64,000 bases of DNA, taken from the NCBI RefSeq assembly GCF_028683135.1, contig NZ_JAJUBB010000010.1, positions 1 through 64,000 on the forward strand. The letters are read 5' to 3'. Each line of letters opens with the position of its first letter. Position 1 is the first letter of the stretch. Under the pieces are notes generated by a model that saw only the letters and a list, made by a program, of their open reading frames with translations, did no database searches and was not told the DNA's origin. This DNA is from Enterovibrio qingdaonensis. Its GTDB lineage: Bacteria > Pseudomonadota > Gammaproteobacteria > Enterobacterales > Vibrionaceae. A program made the position numbers and the translations under genes. Positions 19,413 to 29,864 of the stretch are shown here, piece by piece.

Positions 19413-20816
19413 ATGGACACAACGCTAAAACTACATAGTAACTATGGCACTCTGCATGTTTTCTACAGAGTTATAGATTGCATCATTATTGCACTGGCAC
19501 TTTATATAATCTCGATCGCCTATATTGGACATTTCGATAGAAACAGCGCACTACTGACTAGCTACTCAATATTAGTGTATTTGCTGATCGCTGAAAAAAA
19601 TGACCTTTATCGTTCTTGGCGTGTATTTAAATTCAAAGATGAAGCAATAAGTATTAGCAAAGCCTGGTTGCTTACTATTAGCCTGCTTATCGCACTCGCA
19701 TTTTTCACCAAGACGAGTACCAGCTACTCAAGGGTTGTAACGGGGACATGGTTAATATCCACACCAATTCTATTGATTACATGGCGGTTTATTGCAAAGC
19801 AGACCCTTAGAAAACTGCGTGATTATGGTTACAACAGAAAAGAGGCCGTAATAGTAGGTGTTACCGAGAATGGAATTAGGCTGGCTAATGAGATAAAGAA
19901 CAACCCGGAGCTTGGTATTAAAGTGGTTGGTTTTTATGATGACCGCGAATTGAATCGCCTTAACATAGACACCTTACCCGCACCATTCAAAGGAAGTGTG
20001 CCTTCTGCACTTGAAATGGCAAAAAAAGGTGCGATCCAACATATTTATATTTCAATGCCATTAAAAGCAAATGAACGAATCACCAAATACCTGAATGCTT
20101 TTTCTGACACGACAGCAAATACGTATCTTATCCCCGACTTTTTTGTCTATAACCTTATCCAATCTCGCTTAAGTGCCATCGGGAATATACCAACCATCAG
20201 TATACATGACACGCCTTTTTATGGCACCGACGGTTGGTTTAAAAGGGCTCAAGATATCGTACTGGCTTCTCTTATTATTTTATTGATTAGCCCTGTACTC
20301 ATTGGTGTTGCACTTGGTGTGAAGCTTTCGTCACCTGGACCCGTGATTTTTAAACAATTTCGTTATGGATTAGATGGCCGCCCCATCAAAGTGTGGAAGT
20401 TTCGTTCCATGAGCACCATGGATAATGGTGCGGTAGTCAAGCAAGCCACCAAGAATGACCCAAGAATTACACCATTTGGCGCATTTATTCGCAAGACGTC
20501 TCTGGACGAGTTACCACAGTTTTTCAACGTACTGCAAGGTCGCATGTCAATCGTTGGGCCCCGCCCTCATGCGGTCGCACACAACGAAGAGTATCGCACG
20601 ATCGTTGACCGCTACATGCTGAGACACAAAGTTAAGCCCGGTATTACAGGACTCGCTCAAGTCAACGGCTACCGCGGTGAAACGGATACCTTAGAGAAAA
20701 TGCAAAAACGTGTCGAATTTGACCTGAAATACATACAGTCCTGGTCAACATGGCTGGATTTGAAAATTATTTTTAAAACCATTTTCAAAGGCTTTACAGG
20801 CAAGACTGCCTACTAA
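19413..20816 (+). CDS. Undecaprenyl-phosphate sugar-1-phosphate transferase (WcaJ/VpsL-like)
   Basis: Starts repeat-unit synthesis by moving a hexose 1-phosphate onto undecaprenyl phosphate at the inner membrane. The 467-residue protein has four to five N-terminal membrane helices (residues 10-130), a Rossmann-like CoA-binding-3 domain (about 145-235), a further helix (about 285-305), and the C-terminal catalytic domain. That domain has KFRSMSTMDNG, DELPQFFNVLQGRMSIVGPRP and PGITGLAQVNGYRGET. It is the first gene of the locus and is followed after ten bases by a barrel gene. It resembles WcaJ and V. cholerae VpsL; the sugar (glucose or another hexose) cannot be read from sequence. Confidence 0.9.
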   Translation: MDTTLKLHSNYGTLHVFYRVIDCIIIALALYIISIAYIGHFDRNSALLTSYSILVYLLIAEKNDLYRSWRVFKFKDEAISISKAWLLTISLLIALAFFTKTSTSYSRVVTGTWLISTPILLITWRFIAKQTLRKLRDYGYNRKEAVIVGVTENGIRLANEIKNNPELGIKVVGFYDDRELNRLNIDTLPAPFKGSVPSALEMAKKGAIQHIYISMPLKANERITKYLNAFSDTTANTYLIPDFFVYNLIQSRLSAIGNIPTISIHDTPFYGTDGWFKRAQDIVLASLIILLISPVLIGVALGVKLSSPGPVIFKQFRYGLDGRPIKVWKFRSMSTMDNGAVVKQATKNDPRITPFGAFIRKTSLDELPQFFNVLQGRMSIVGPRPHAVAHNEEYRTIVDRYMLRHKVKPGITGLAQVNGYRGETDTLEKMQKRVEFDLKYIQSWSTWLDLKIIFKTIFKGFTGKTAY

Positions 20817-20826
20817 AGGAATAGTA

Positions 20827-22059
20827 ATGAATAGCCCCAAAAAATCACTCATTGCAATAGCATTGCTGAGTACCAGCGGTGTTGTATTTGCAGACGAAGA
20901 CTATGGATACACCACTGAGTCAGGCATCAAAATTACTCCTCTTCTTGAAGCATTTTTAGAATACAACGACAACGTGGGCCGTTATTCTGCGTCAGAGAAT
21001 CCTGAGTCATCCAACGGCTTAATTGTTAAGCCCGGCATCATGTTTGAATCTGACCGCAATGGTAACGAGTATCAAATTGCCTACCAACTCGCTTCAGGAA
21101 CCTACTTTGATAGTGATGATGACGATTTCTTAGACCACGCGTTCACGACAAATAACTTTATACAAGTCAGTCAGCGAAGCGGTTTCGGTATCAATTACAC
21201 CTACCTCAAATCTCACGAGGCCCGAGGAACAGGCATTCTCGCCGGTGATCAATTAACTACCGTCGCCACAGAGCCGGTCAAATATTCTCTGCACAACGCA
21301 AACATAACGCACGTTTACGGTTCTGAAGACTCAACAGGTCGTATCGAGTCCAACATAAGGTACGAAAACAAGACCTACGACAACTACCGTGACCTTACCG
21401 TGCCGGGGTTTGTTGCTCTGAGCACAAAGTATAAAGACTATGGCGAACTTGCTGGTGCATTGGCGTTTTACTATCAGGTATTTCCGGCTACTGAACTGCT
21501 CTTAGAGATTGACTTAGCCGACCGTCAGTACAAACTCGGCAACCCAACCAGCGGTCAATCGCAAAACAACCTAGATAGCTACTATTTAGTCGGCGCGAAA
21601 TGGGACATCACCGGGAAAACGACCGGAAAGCTCAGATTGGGTTTACAAGATAAAGATTACGAAGATGAAGCCAGAGAAGACTTTAGCGGCTTTAGTTGGG
21701 ATTTAGATTTGGTCTGGGAGCCATTAACCCACTCGACAATCTCTGTATCTGCGGCTCAAGTTGCTATAGACCCAGATCAAGGCAACAACTATATCAATCA
21801 AACCAGTTTTGGTGCTGGCTGGAAGCATTTCTGGCTAGAGCGAGTTTATAGCGATATAGCACTAAATCTGATAAACGATGATTACTCGTTAAGTAGCCGA
21901 AAAGATGACTTGCTACAAACCTCCTTTTACGTGGGCTATGAGTTCAGAGCAGATACCGAAATTACTGTTGGCTGGCGTTATGAAGACAATGATTCTTCGA
22001 TGATTACAAATCAATACAGCCAAAACGTTTGGTATCTCGGTACGAATCTGATCTTCTGA
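20827..22059 (+). CDS. Outer-membrane beta-barrel protein, VpsM-like
   Basis: Predicted outer-membrane barrel of 410 residues with a signal peptide (cleavage probably after VVFA, residue 22), alternating hydrophobic strands throughout and a C-terminal strand ending in NLIF. It sits exactly where vpsM lies in V. cholerae, between the initiating transferase and a short Wza-like export protein. The likely role is the outer-membrane pore of the polysaccharide export machine, replacing the helical outer-membrane exit of Wza. That role is inferred from position and architecture. Confidence 0.75.
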   Translation: MNSPKKSLIAIALLSTSGVVFADEDYGYTTESGIKITPLLEAFLEYNDNVGRYSASENPESSNGLIVKPGIMFESDRNGNEYQIAYQLASGTYFDSDDDDFLDHAFTTNNFIQVSQRSGFGINYTYLKSHEARGTGILAGDQLTTVATEPVKYSLHNANITHVYGSEDSTGRIESNIRYENKTYDNYRDLTVPGFVALSTKYKDYGELAGALAFYYQVFPATELLLEIDLADRQYKLGNPTSGQSQNNLDSYYLVGAKWDITGKTTGKLRLGLQDKDYEDEAREDFSGFSWDLDLVWEPLTHSTISVSAAQVAIDPDQGNNYINQTSFGAGWKHFWLERVYSDIALNLINDDYSLSSRKDDLLQTSFYVGYEFRADTEITVGWRYEDNDSSMITNQYSQNVWYLGTNLIF

Positions 22060-22081
22060 TTATTAAAGGGTTGCATTTCAC

Positions 22082-22609
22082 ATGACACGAATTTGTCGAT
22101 TAATAGCTTTATTGGTACTCGCCTTCCCAATCAGTTCATTCGCGAGCGGTAACGACTATAACATTGGTGCAGGGGATAAAATCCAAATAGTAGTCTACGG
22201 AGAAGAAGAGCTCACTATTGAAGAACTGTATATCGATAGCAGCGGTGAATTCGACTACCCCTATCTTGGTCAATTATTAGCGATAGGAAAAACGACCGAG
22301 CAACTTAAGGCCGAAATTATCGATGGACTAAAAGGAGATTATCTCGTGTCCCCTAAAGTTCGCGTCGGTATCGTTGAATTCCGCAGTATATTCGTAAACG
22401 GTGAAATCAAAAAGCCTGGTGGCTATGAATACCAACCAGGCCTTACCGTTGACAAAGCTATTGCGCTCGCAGGAGGCTTCACGGAACGCGCAGCCAGAAA
22501 AAGCATTTATGTTACTCGCGAAGATAAGAATGAGCCTAAGAATAAAGTGAGTCTTTCACACATGGTGTCCCCAGGAGACATCATCGTTATTGAGCAAAGC
22601 TTTTTCTAA
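22082..22609 (+). CDS. Short polysaccharide export protein (Wza/VpsN-like)
   Basis: A 175-residue periplasmic protein with a type I signal peptide (cleavage after SSFA, about residue 21). It has a polysaccharide export domain beginning NIGAGDKIQI and one SLBB-type beta-grasp domain (about residues 90-160). It has no lipobox cysteine and stops before the C-terminal amphipathic helix that E. coli Wza uses to cross the outer membrane. It therefore probably works with the adjacent barrel protein. The gene is 22 bases after the barrel gene and before the Wzc-like kinase, the same order as vpsM-N-O. Confidence 0.88.
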   Translation: MTRICRLIALLVLAFPISSFASGNDYNIGAGDKIQIVVYGEEELTIEELYIDSSGEFDYPYLGQLLAIGKTTEQLKAEIIDGLKGDYLVSPKVRVGIVEFRSIFVNGEIKKPGGYEYQPGLTVDKAIALAGGFTERAARKSIYVTREDKNEPKNKVSLSHMVSPGDIIVIEQSFF

Positions 22610-22713
22610 TAACCAATTACTTATATAAACTTTCAATTTTACACACTGCACATCAATTTTCTGAAAGGCGTGGCGTAACGCCAAAAGTTTCCTTTTAATC
22701 AGTGGAAAACATA

Positions 22714-24942
22714 ATGTTTGTTAACTCTAGCAAAGATAGTACTAAGCAGGAGCAACTTATCGATTTCGGATACTTTGTTCATTTGATTAAAAAGCACTGG
22801 CTTTCAATTTCACTTTTCGCATTCCTTTGCACTGCCATTTCTGTTCTTTTTGCACTATCTATTACATCTACTTATCGTGCAACCGCCACATTATTAATTG
22901 AGTCTCAACAAGTAAAAGCTATATCTATCGAAGAAGTCGTTGGCATTGATACAAGAGCTAATGAATACTACCTTACCCAATTCGAAATACTTAAATCCAA
23001 CCAGGTGTCTCAACGAGTTATTGATGAATTACAACTAGATAAGGTTCCTGAGTTTAATTCAAATTTAAAATCATCAAACGAGCCCACTTATCGTAAGCAA
23101 TTCTCAGACTGGCTTCGTTCACACCCTGTTTTAGATTCTTTGCTTCCGAAAAATAAAGATACTCTAAAAGACGAAGAATCTGAAAGAGAGGCGACTAAGT
23201 TAAGGGTTCTCAGGAAGTTTAAATCTAGATTGACAATATCACCAATCAGAAAAACTCAACTTGTTAGAATCTCATTTGAATCAGAAGATCCTAAGTTAGC
23301 AGCAAAGATCGCCAATGCAGTTGGTGACGCATTTATCGAAAGCAATTTAGAGTCAAAGCTAATCGCCACTGACAAAGCTAACGAATGGCTTAATGAGCGT
23401 CTTTCAGGACTTAAGCAGAATCTTAACGCTTCAGAGCAAGCATTATTGGAGTTTCTTCAACACCAGAAGCTGATTGACGACAGTGGCATTTCTGCTTTGA
23501 CAAGCAATGAGCTGCAAAACCTTACTGGTCGAATTGCTGAAGCAACTGACAGAAGAACGAAGACACAGGCCTTATACAATGCTCTGAAAAGCAATCCCAA
23601 TGCCGATATCGCTGCACTTGGTGCGAACACGCTTATATCTAATCATCCTCAGGTTCGCGATGTCAGAATGGCGGAAGCAGAAGCGGAAAAGGAAGTCAGT
23701 CAACTATCCAAACGTTATGGACCAAAACATGACAGAATGATCCAAGCCAATGCGCGTTTAAAATCAATACAGAGACGAGCAGAAAAATTAATTTACAAGC
23801 TTATCGACGGTATCGAAAAAGAGCTTTCAAGTGCTATCGAGCAAGAGCAACTTTTAAAACAAGAACTACTTAACAAAAAAGAAGAATTCCAAGAACTAAG
23901 CGTAATAAAGAGCGAATATGATGCATTGAAGCGAGAAGTCGATAGCAACTCCAAACTATATAATCTATTTCTAACTCGACAAAAAGAAACGTCTGCAGCC
24001 AGCAATTTTAGTGCAGCAAATGCTCGCTTCAGTGATTATGCGTTGGTGCCAGAAAATCCATTTAAACCTAATCGAAAATTGATCGTTCTTTTTGCATTTA
24101 CTGTTAGCTTAAGCTTTGCCGTTGTGGTCGTTATTTGTCTTGATGCCTTTAACAACACCATCACATCCGCGAGAGATTTTGAAAGTAAACTGGGCTTGCT
24201 ACCAACGGGAACAATTCCAATGGTGCGTGCACGAGAATACAAGAATAGTCCAATTGATCACTTGGTTTTCACTAATAGTAAATTCTCTGCTTTCCAAGAA
24301 TCCATAGACTCTATTAGAACCTCTCTTTATTTAAGCATGCCAAAATCAGATAGGAAATTTATTGCGATTTCTTCATCTGTACCGGGAGAGGGTAAAACCA
24401 CAACAGCCATCAATCTAGCGCAGTCTTTTTCAAGTATAGAGAAAGTACTACTTATAGATTGTGACTTAAGAAAACCAACTATCGGAAAGCGTTTTGGCTT
24501 ACCTAAGAGTCAGTATGGCTTATCAAATATTCTCGTAATGAACGTATCTCCCAAAGAGAGTATTACAACAGTACCCGGCACTAACTTAGATATATTACCG
24601 GCAGGAATGCTAGTCGCAAATCCACAAGAACTGCTTAGTGGTGATTCGTTTACAACGCTGGTCAACGAGCTTTCAAAAAAATATGACCGGGTCATATTTG
24701 ATACACCACCGATACTCCCGGTAAAAGACGCCTTTATTATCGGAAAACTCACGAAAGGTATTGTATTGGTGCTGAAAGCAAACAGTACTACCAAGTCAGT
24801 GTACAACCATACGATGACTCTTTTCACCAAACACAAAATATCTATTGATGGCGTAGTAATAAATCAAGTTACGCAGCCCAAGAAGGGTAAGCATACTTAT
24901 TCAGAGTATTCGAAGTACGCGTACGGCAACGCAGACAGCTAA
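22714..24942 (+). CDS. Wzc/VpsO-like polysaccharide co-polymerase and tyrosine kinase
   Basis: Inner-membrane co-polymerase that controls chain length and export, with an autophosphorylating tyrosine kinase domain. Of 742 residues, the first membrane helix is about 29-50, a long coiled periplasmic region follows, and a second helix precedes the cytoplasmic BY-kinase. Walker A is [10 protein letters not shown] with K561, and Walker A' is [11 protein letters not shown]. The C-terminus has four tyrosines in [11 protein letters not shown] choose the ATG at 22714 with GTGGAA upstream over a GTG four codons earlier that lacks a ribosome site. The Wzb-type phosphatase at the 3' end of the locus is its likely partner. 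Confidence 0.93.
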   Translation: MFVNSSKDSTKQEQLIDFGYFVHLIKKHWLSISLFAFLCTAISVLFALSITSTYRATATLLIESQQVKAISIEEVVGIDTRANEYYLTQFEILKSNQVSQRVIDELQLDKVPEFNSNLKSSNEPTYRKQFSDWLRSHPVLDSLLPKNKDTLKDEESEREATKLRVLRKFKSRLTISPIRKTQLVRISFESEDPKLAAKIANAVGDAFIESNLESKLIATDKANEWLNERLSGLKQNLNASEQALLEFLQHQKLIDDSGISALTSNELQNLTGRIAEATDRRTKTQALYNALKSNPNADIAALGANTLISNHPQVRDVRMAEAEAEKEVSQLSKRYGPKHDRMIQANARLKSIQRRAEKLIYKLIDGIEKELSSAIEQEQLLKQELLNKKEEFQELSVIKSEYDALKREVDSNSKLYNLFLTRQKETSAASNFSAANARFSDYALVPENPFKPNRKLIVLFAFTVSLSFAVVVVICLDAFNNTITSARDFESKLGLLPTGTIPMVRAREYKNSPIDHLVFTNSKFSAFQESIDSIRTSLYLSMPKSDRKFIAISSSVPGEGKTTTAINLAQSFSSIEKVLLIDCDLRKPTIGKRFGLPKSQYGLSNILVMNVSPKESITTVPGTNLDILPAGMLVANPQELLSGDSFTTLVNELSKKYDRVIFDTPPILPVKDAFIIGKLTKGIVLVLKANSTTKSVYNHTMTLFTKHKISIDGVVINQVTQPKKGKHTYSEYSKYAYGNADS

Positions 24943-24952
24943 GGACAGCATA

Positions 24953-26110
24953 ATGACGAAGCCCATAAAAATACTTTCTATATTCGGTACCCGACCAGAG
25001 GCCATCAAGATGGCACCACTGGTTGATAAACTCCGCAGTACTGATGGCATAGAGGCAAAGGTTTGTGTAACAGCCCAACACAGGGAGATGCTAGATCAAG
25101 TCTTGGACTTGTTTGAGATAACACCAGACTATGACTTAAACGTTATGAAACCCGGTCAATCTCTCTACGACGTTACTGGAAATATTCTGTCCGGATTAAA
25201 ACCTGTTTTTGAAGCCTTTCAGCCAGATATGGTGCTAGTTCACGGCGATACAGCGACCACATTGTCGACTAGCCTCGCTGCGTATTATCAACAAATTGCT
25301 GTTGGGCACGTTGAGGCGGGTCTACGGACGGGGAATATTTATTCTCCATGGCCCGAAGAAGGAAACCGCAAACTCACTGGTGCAATAACCACGCTTCATT
25401 TTGCTCCTACCGCCACGTCAGAAGAAAACCTTCTAAGAGAAAATGTAGAACCAAATAATATTGCTGTGACTGGAAATACAGTGATTGACGCGTTGCTACT
25501 TGTGAAGGAAAAGCTTGCTGGGGACCAAGACCTTAATCAGACAATGCAGGCACTATTTCCTGAAATTGACCTGTCGAAGAAGCTCATTTTGGTAACTGGC
25601 CACCGCCGCGAAAGTTTTGGTGGCGGGTTTGAACGTATCTGCGAAGCTATCGCAGAGATCGCAACTAAGCACTCTGACACTCAAATTGTTTACCCTGTTC
25701 ATCTCAATCCTAACGTACGAGAGCCTGTGAACCGTCTTCTACGTGGATTAAACAATGTCTGTCTTATCGAACCACAAGAATATCTGCCTTTCGTTTATTT
25801 AATGGATAAGTCACACATTATCCTCACCGACTCCGGTGGTATCCAGGAAGAGGCGCCATCTTTAGGCAAACCTGTCCTTGTCATGCGGGACACAACTGAA
25901 CGTCCGGAAGCGGTTAATGCTGGCACAGTACAACTAGTGGGGACTGAAAAGCAAACCATTATCACCGCGGTAGAAAACCTCCTAACCAATCCAGATAACT
26001 ACGAGCAAATGAGTCGGGCACATAATCCTTATGGCGACGGAAAAGCTTGTGACCGGATTATTGAAAAAATCAAAGCGTATTTTGCGAAGGAAAAGCAAAC
26101 AGATGTTTAG
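24953..26110 (+). CDS. wecB: UDP-GlcNAc 2-epimerase, non-hydrolysing
   Basis: Interconverts UDP-GlcNAc and UDP-ManNAc in the cytoplasm. The 385-residue protein has the family start [12 protein letters not shown], the segment [10 protein letters not shown], the catalytic-region TGHRRESFG and the UDP-binding loop [12 protein letters not shown]. It starts ten bases after the kinase gene. Paired with the next gene, a UDP-ManNAc dehydrogenase, it makes UDP-ManNAcA, the acidic sugar of enterobacterial common antigen and many capsules. It may be a locus-specific copy; a second chromosomal wecB cannot be excluded. Confidence 0.95.
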   Translation: MTKPIKILSIFGTRPEAIKMAPLVDKLRSTDGIEAKVCVTAQHREMLDQVLDLFEITPDYDLNVMKPGQSLYDVTGNILSGLKPVFEAFQPDMVLVHGDTATTLSTSLAAYYQQIAVGHVEAGLRTGNIYSPWPEEGNRKLTGAITTLHFAPTATSEENLLRENVEPNNIAVTGNTVIDALLLVKEKLAGDQDLNQTMQALFPEIDLSKKLILVTGHRRESFGGGFERICEAIAEIATKHSDTQIVYPVHLNPNVREPVNRLLRGLNNVCLIEPQEYLPFVYLMDKSHIILTDSGGIQEEAPSLGKPVLVMRDTTERPEAVNAGTVQLVGTEKQTIITAVENLLTNPDNYEQMSRAHNPYGDGKACDRIIEKIKAYFAKEKQTDV

Positions 26111-26205
26111 CGACATCTGCATTTCCCCTCCGTCATTTTAAAGAATTATGCACTCTCACAATTTTGATGGGTGTTTTTAAACTCCCCTATCATTAAGGAA
26201 CTATC

Positions 26206-27447
26206 ATGGCTTTTAAGAAGGTTTCTGTCGTCGGCTTAGGTTATATCGGACTACCTACCGCTGCCGTTGTGGCTTCACGCGGAATAGAAGTAATAGGCGT
26301 AGATGTAAATCCCCAAGCTGTAGAAACAATCAATCAAGGAAAGATTCATATAGTAGAGCCAGACCTTGATATCGTTGTTCGTGGTGTTGTCGCAACAGGA
26401 AATTTGCGCGCAACAACTACCCCTGAAGCTGCAGAAGTCTTTATGATTGCAGTGCCCACCCCCTTCAAGGAAGAGTTCACTCCCGACCTTAGTTACATTG
26501 AATCGGCAGCGAACGCAATCGCGCCCGTTTTGGAAAAAGGTAACCTCGTCATTCTCGAATCAACGTCTCCTGTGGGAGCCACAGAGAAACTAGCAGGATG
26601 GCTTAGTGCCGCGCGACCAGATTTGAGCTTTCCCCAAGACGCTGGCGACAGTGCGGATATTAAAGTGGCTCATTGCCCAGAACGTGTATTGCCAGGTTAT
26701 GTTCTTCAAGAATTGGTCTCGAATGACAGGGTTATTGGCGGGATGTCAAAGGCTTGTAGTGAGAAAGCCGTCGAGCTATACCAAACGTTTGTCCGCGGTG
26801 AATGTGTGATTACCAACGCAAGAACCGCTGAGATGGCTAAACTGACAGAAAATTCATTTCGTGACGTCAACATCGCATTCGCAAATGAATTATCCGTCAT
26901 CAGCGACAAATTAAAAATCAATGTCTGGGAACTTATCAAACTAGCAAACAGGCATCCTCGCGTGAACATTCTAAATCCAGGACCAGGCGTGGGTGGTCAC
27001 TGCATCGCTGTCGATCCTTGGTTTATCGTAGACAGTTGTCCTGATGAAGCCAAAATTATCCGTCAAGCTCGTTTAACAAATGATTCGAAACCACACTACG
27101 TCGTAGACCAAATTGAAAAGGCAGCGGATCAATTCAAAAAACCAGTAATTGCTTGCTTAGGCCTCGCATTTAAAGCCGACATCGACGACCTCCGCGAAAG
27201 TCCAGCCCTGCAAATCGTCGAAGAACTGACGAAGAAAAATCTCGGACAGATATTTGCCGTAGAACCAAACGTTTCCGCGATTCCGGAAAACCTCGTACAT
27301 GCGGGTGTAGAGCAAACGACGTTAGAAGTCGCACTTGAGAAGGCAAATATCATTGTTGTTCTCGTCGACCACAAACAGTTTAAAGCAGCAGACAAAACGT
27401 TATTCATGACCAAGTTCGTCATTGATACACGTGGGATAGTGAATTAA
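26206..27447 (+). CDS. wecC: UDP-N-acetyl-D-mannosamine dehydrogenase
   Basis: NAD-dependent four-electron oxidation of UDP-ManNAc to UDP-ManNAcA. The 413-residue protein has the Rossmann motif GLGYIGLPTA at residues 9-18 and the catalytic cysteine C266 in GGHCIAVDPWF. The C-terminal UDP-sugar domain is seen from about residue 310. It lies 95 bases after wecB and only three bases before a second nucleotide-sugar dehydrogenase of a different subfamily, so the locus makes two different acidic sugars. Confidence 0.95.
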   Translation: MAFKKVSVVGLGYIGLPTAAVVASRGIEVIGVDVNPQAVETINQGKIHIVEPDLDIVVRGVVATGNLRATTTPEAAEVFMIAVPTPFKEEFTPDLSYIESAANAIAPVLEKGNLVILESTSPVGATEKLAGWLSAARPDLSFPQDAGDSADIKVAHCPERVLPGYVLQELVSNDRVIGGMSKACSEKAVELYQTFVRGECVITNARTAEMAKLTENSFRDVNIAFANELSVISDKLKINVWELIKLANRHPRVNILNPGPGVGGHCIAVDPWFIVDSCPDEAKIIRQARLTNDSKPHYVVDQIEKAADQFKKPVIACLGLAFKADIDDLRESPALQIVEELTKKNLGQIFAVEPNVSAIPENLVHAGVEQTTLEVALEKANIIVVLVDHKQFKAADKTLFMTKFVIDTRGIVN

Positions 27448-27450
27448 GGC

Positions 27451-28731
27451 ATGAGTATGTACCAAGAAAATGTAAAGATCGGAATTATCGGCTTAGGTTA
27501 TGTTGGTTTGCCTTTAGCGGCTGAGTTTGGCAAAAAATATACAACTATCGGTTTTGATATCAATTCCAAAAGGATCCAAGAATTAGTTAATGGTCACGAC
27601 TCTACGCTTGAGGTATCTGATCGCGAACTAAAAGAGTCAACTCATCTTTCTTACACATGCACATCTGGTGATCTTAAAGCATGTAATGTTTATATCGTCA
27701 CTGTCCCAACACCTATAGATGAACACAAACAACCCGATCTTACGCCCCTAATTAAAGCAAGTGAAATGCTGGGTCAGGTAATACGTAAAGATGATGTTGT
27801 TATTTATGAGTCAACAGTATATCCAGGCGCAACCGAAGAAGTATGCATACCTGTATTAGAAGACGTATCAGGACTTAAATACAATGCCGACTTTTATGCT
27901 GGTTACTCACCTGAAAGAATAAACCCTGGTGATAAAGAGCATCGTGTTACGAACATTCTGAAAGTGACTAGTGGTTCTACACCAGAAATTGCGACTAAAG
28001 TAGATGAGCTATATAAGTCAATTATTACTGCAGGTACTCATAAGGCATCATCTATAAAGGTAGCTGAAGCTGCAAAAGTGATTGAAAATACGCAACGTGA
28101 TGTCAATATCGCGCTTATCAATGAGCTATCTATTATATTTAGCAAGTTGGAAATCGATACGCTGGAAGTTCTAGAGGCTGCGGGAACCAAATGGAACTTT
28201 CTTCCATTCCGCCCGGGATTAGTAGGTGGACATTGTATTGGTGTTGACCCGTATTACCTAACGCATAAAGCTCAAAGCATTGGTTATCATCCTGAAATGA
28301 TACTGGCTGGCCGAAGATTGAACGATGGAATGAGCGCGTATGTCGTTTCTCAGTTAGTCAAAAAAATGCTAATGAAACGAATCCATGTCGAAGACTCAAA
28401 CGTTCTCGTGATGGGGCTAACCTTTAAAGAAAACTGTCCAGACTTAAGAAACACTAAAGTTGTAGACATCGTAAGCGAGCTCAAAGAATACAACGTTAAT
28501 GTCGATATCGCCGACCCTTGGTGTTCATCGAGCGAAGCACAACACGAGTATGGACTCACACTCGTTGAGGACATCAAGAAAAACCATTATGACGCAATTA
28601 TTTTAGCTGTTGGACACGCTGAGTTTAAAGAAATAGGTGCGAACGAGCTCCACTCATATGGGAAAGAAAAACACGTAATCTATGATTTAAAGTATATCCT
28701 CGACAAGCAAGATGTAGATATTCGTCTTTAA
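27451..28731 (+). CDS. tviB: UDP-GlcNAc 6-dehydrogenase (TviB/WbpO-like)
   Basis: Oxidises UDP-GlcNAc to UDP-GlcNAcA (or UDP-GalNAc to UDP-GalNAcA). The 426-residue protein is very like Salmonella TviB along its length, with [10 protein letters not shown] at the N-terminus, the shared segment [25 protein letters not shown] (catalytic Cys262 within it) and the C-terminus DLKYIL. It follows wecC by three bases. The next gene is a TviC-like epimerase, so the pair reproduces the Vi antigen precursor route. The symbol reflects similarity, not a Vi locus. Confidence 0.9.
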   Translation: MSMYQENVKIGIIGLGYVGLPLAAEFGKKYTTIGFDINSKRIQELVNGHDSTLEVSDRELKESTHLSYTCTSGDLKACNVYIVTVPTPIDEHKQPDLTPLIKASEMLGQVIRKDDVVIYESTVYPGATEEVCIPVLEDVSGLKYNADFYAGYSPERINPGDKEHRVTNILKVTSGSTPEIATKVDELYKSIITAGTHKASSIKVAEAAKVIENTQRDVNIALINELSIIFSKLEIDTLEVLEAAGTKWNFLPFRPGLVGGHCIGVDPYYLTHKAQSIGYHPEMILAGRRLNDGMSAYVVSQLVKKMLMKRIHVEDSNVLVMGLTFKENCPDLRNTKVVDIVSELKEYNVNVDIADPWCSSSEAQHEYGLTLVEDIKKNHYDAIILAVGHAEFKEIGANELHSYGKEKHVIYDLKYILDKQDVDIRL

Positions 28732-28792
28732 TGCTTAGAGTTTATATTTTCTAGGACATAATTCTTCCCGAATCGACGGAACACAATTTTTC

Positions 28793-29809
28793 ATGACAAA
28801 ATTTGAACGCATAAAAAACGAACTAAGGTCAGAACCAAAGGTTTGGCTTATCACTGGGGTAGCTGGGTTTATTGGATCCAATCTGTTAGAAACATTACTT
28901 AAGCTGAATCAAAAAGTCATAGGATTAGACAATTTCGCGACAGGACATCAAAAAAACCTGGACGAAGTTAAAAGCCTAGTCTCGGACTCGCAATGGTCTC
29001 TTTTTACTTTCTATGAAGGTGACATTCGCAACTACGATGATTGCGAGCGTGCAACAAAAGACGTTGACTATGTGCTCCATCAAGCAGCACTAGGCTCAGT
29101 TCCCCGCTCAATCAATGATCCCATTACAACAAACGCCGCGAATATCACCGGATTCCTGAACATGTTGAATGCGGCAAAAGAGCAAAACGTCAAAAGTTTT
29201 ACTTATGCAGCCAGTAGTTCTACATATGGAGATCATCCGGCACTACCAAAAGTAGAAGAAAACATAGGCAACCCTCTGTCTCCTTACGCCGTTACGAAAT
29301 ATGTCAATGAACTATACGCGGCAGTATTCGCAAAAACATATGGGTTTAAGTCTATCGGTCTACGATACTTCAACGTATTCGGCCCTCGACAAGATCCCAA
29401 CGGTGCTTATGCTGCTGTCATTCCTAAGTGGACATCTGCAATGCTGAATGGCTTAGACGTCTTTGTAAATGGCGATGGTGAGACAAGCCGTGACTTTTGC
29501 TTTATCGAAAATACGGTTCAAATGAACATACTCGCAGCGACCGCATCCGACGACGCAAAAGACGCCGTGTATAACGTTGCGCTAGGTGACAGAACAACAT
29601 TGAATGACTTATATGCAACGATTAAAGAAGCTCTACTGACACACGGAATAGATGTCAAAGGAAGTCTACAATATCGCAATTTCAGAGAAGGCGACGTGCG
29701 TCACTCACAAGCGAATATATCAAAGGCTAAAGAGCGTTTAGGGTACGAACCTATTTATCGCATAAAAAATGGAATTGAAAAGTCTATGAATTGGTATATC
29801 ACGAGATAA
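28793..29809 (+). CDS. tviC: UDP-GlcNAcA (GlcNAc) C4-epimerase, TviC/WbpP-like
   Basis: Extended short-chain dehydrogenase that epimerises C4, turning UDP-GlcNAcA into UDP-GalNAcA when paired with TviB. The 338-residue protein has the NAD motif [10 protein letters not shown], the SYK triad with Y165 and K169 in SPYAVTKY, and a [19 protein letters not shown] segment typical of WbpP/TviC. A roughly 15-residue N-terminal extension before the Rossmann strand is shared with TviC. It lies 61 bases after the tviB-like gene. Specificity between N-acetylhexosamine and its uronic acid is inferred from that pairing. Confidence 0.88.
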   Translation: MTKFERIKNELRSEPKVWLITGVAGFIGSNLLETLLKLNQKVIGLDNFATGHQKNLDEVKSLVSDSQWSLFTFYEGDIRNYDDCERATKDVDYVLHQAALGSVPRSINDPITTNAANITGFLNMLNAAKEQNVKSFTYAASSSTYGDHPALPKVEENIGNPLSPYAVTKYVNELYAAVFAKTYGFKSIGLRYFNVFGPRQDPNGAYAAVIPKWTSAMLNGLDVFVNGDGETSRDFCFIENTVQMNILAATASDDAKDAVYNVALGDRTTLNDLYATIKEALLTHGIDVKGSLQYRNFREGDVRHSQANISKAKERLGYEPIYRIKNGIEKSMNWYITR

Positions 29810-29864
29810 TAGCGAGCTTTTAATAACGACTTACTTAGAACTTCGCGTTGATCAAGGGAAATTG

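Noticed and set aside
27451-29809. A Salmonella-type Vi antigen locus
   Set aside because: Only the tviB and tviC equivalents are present; tviD, tviE and the vex export genes are missing, and the export genes are Vps-like instead.
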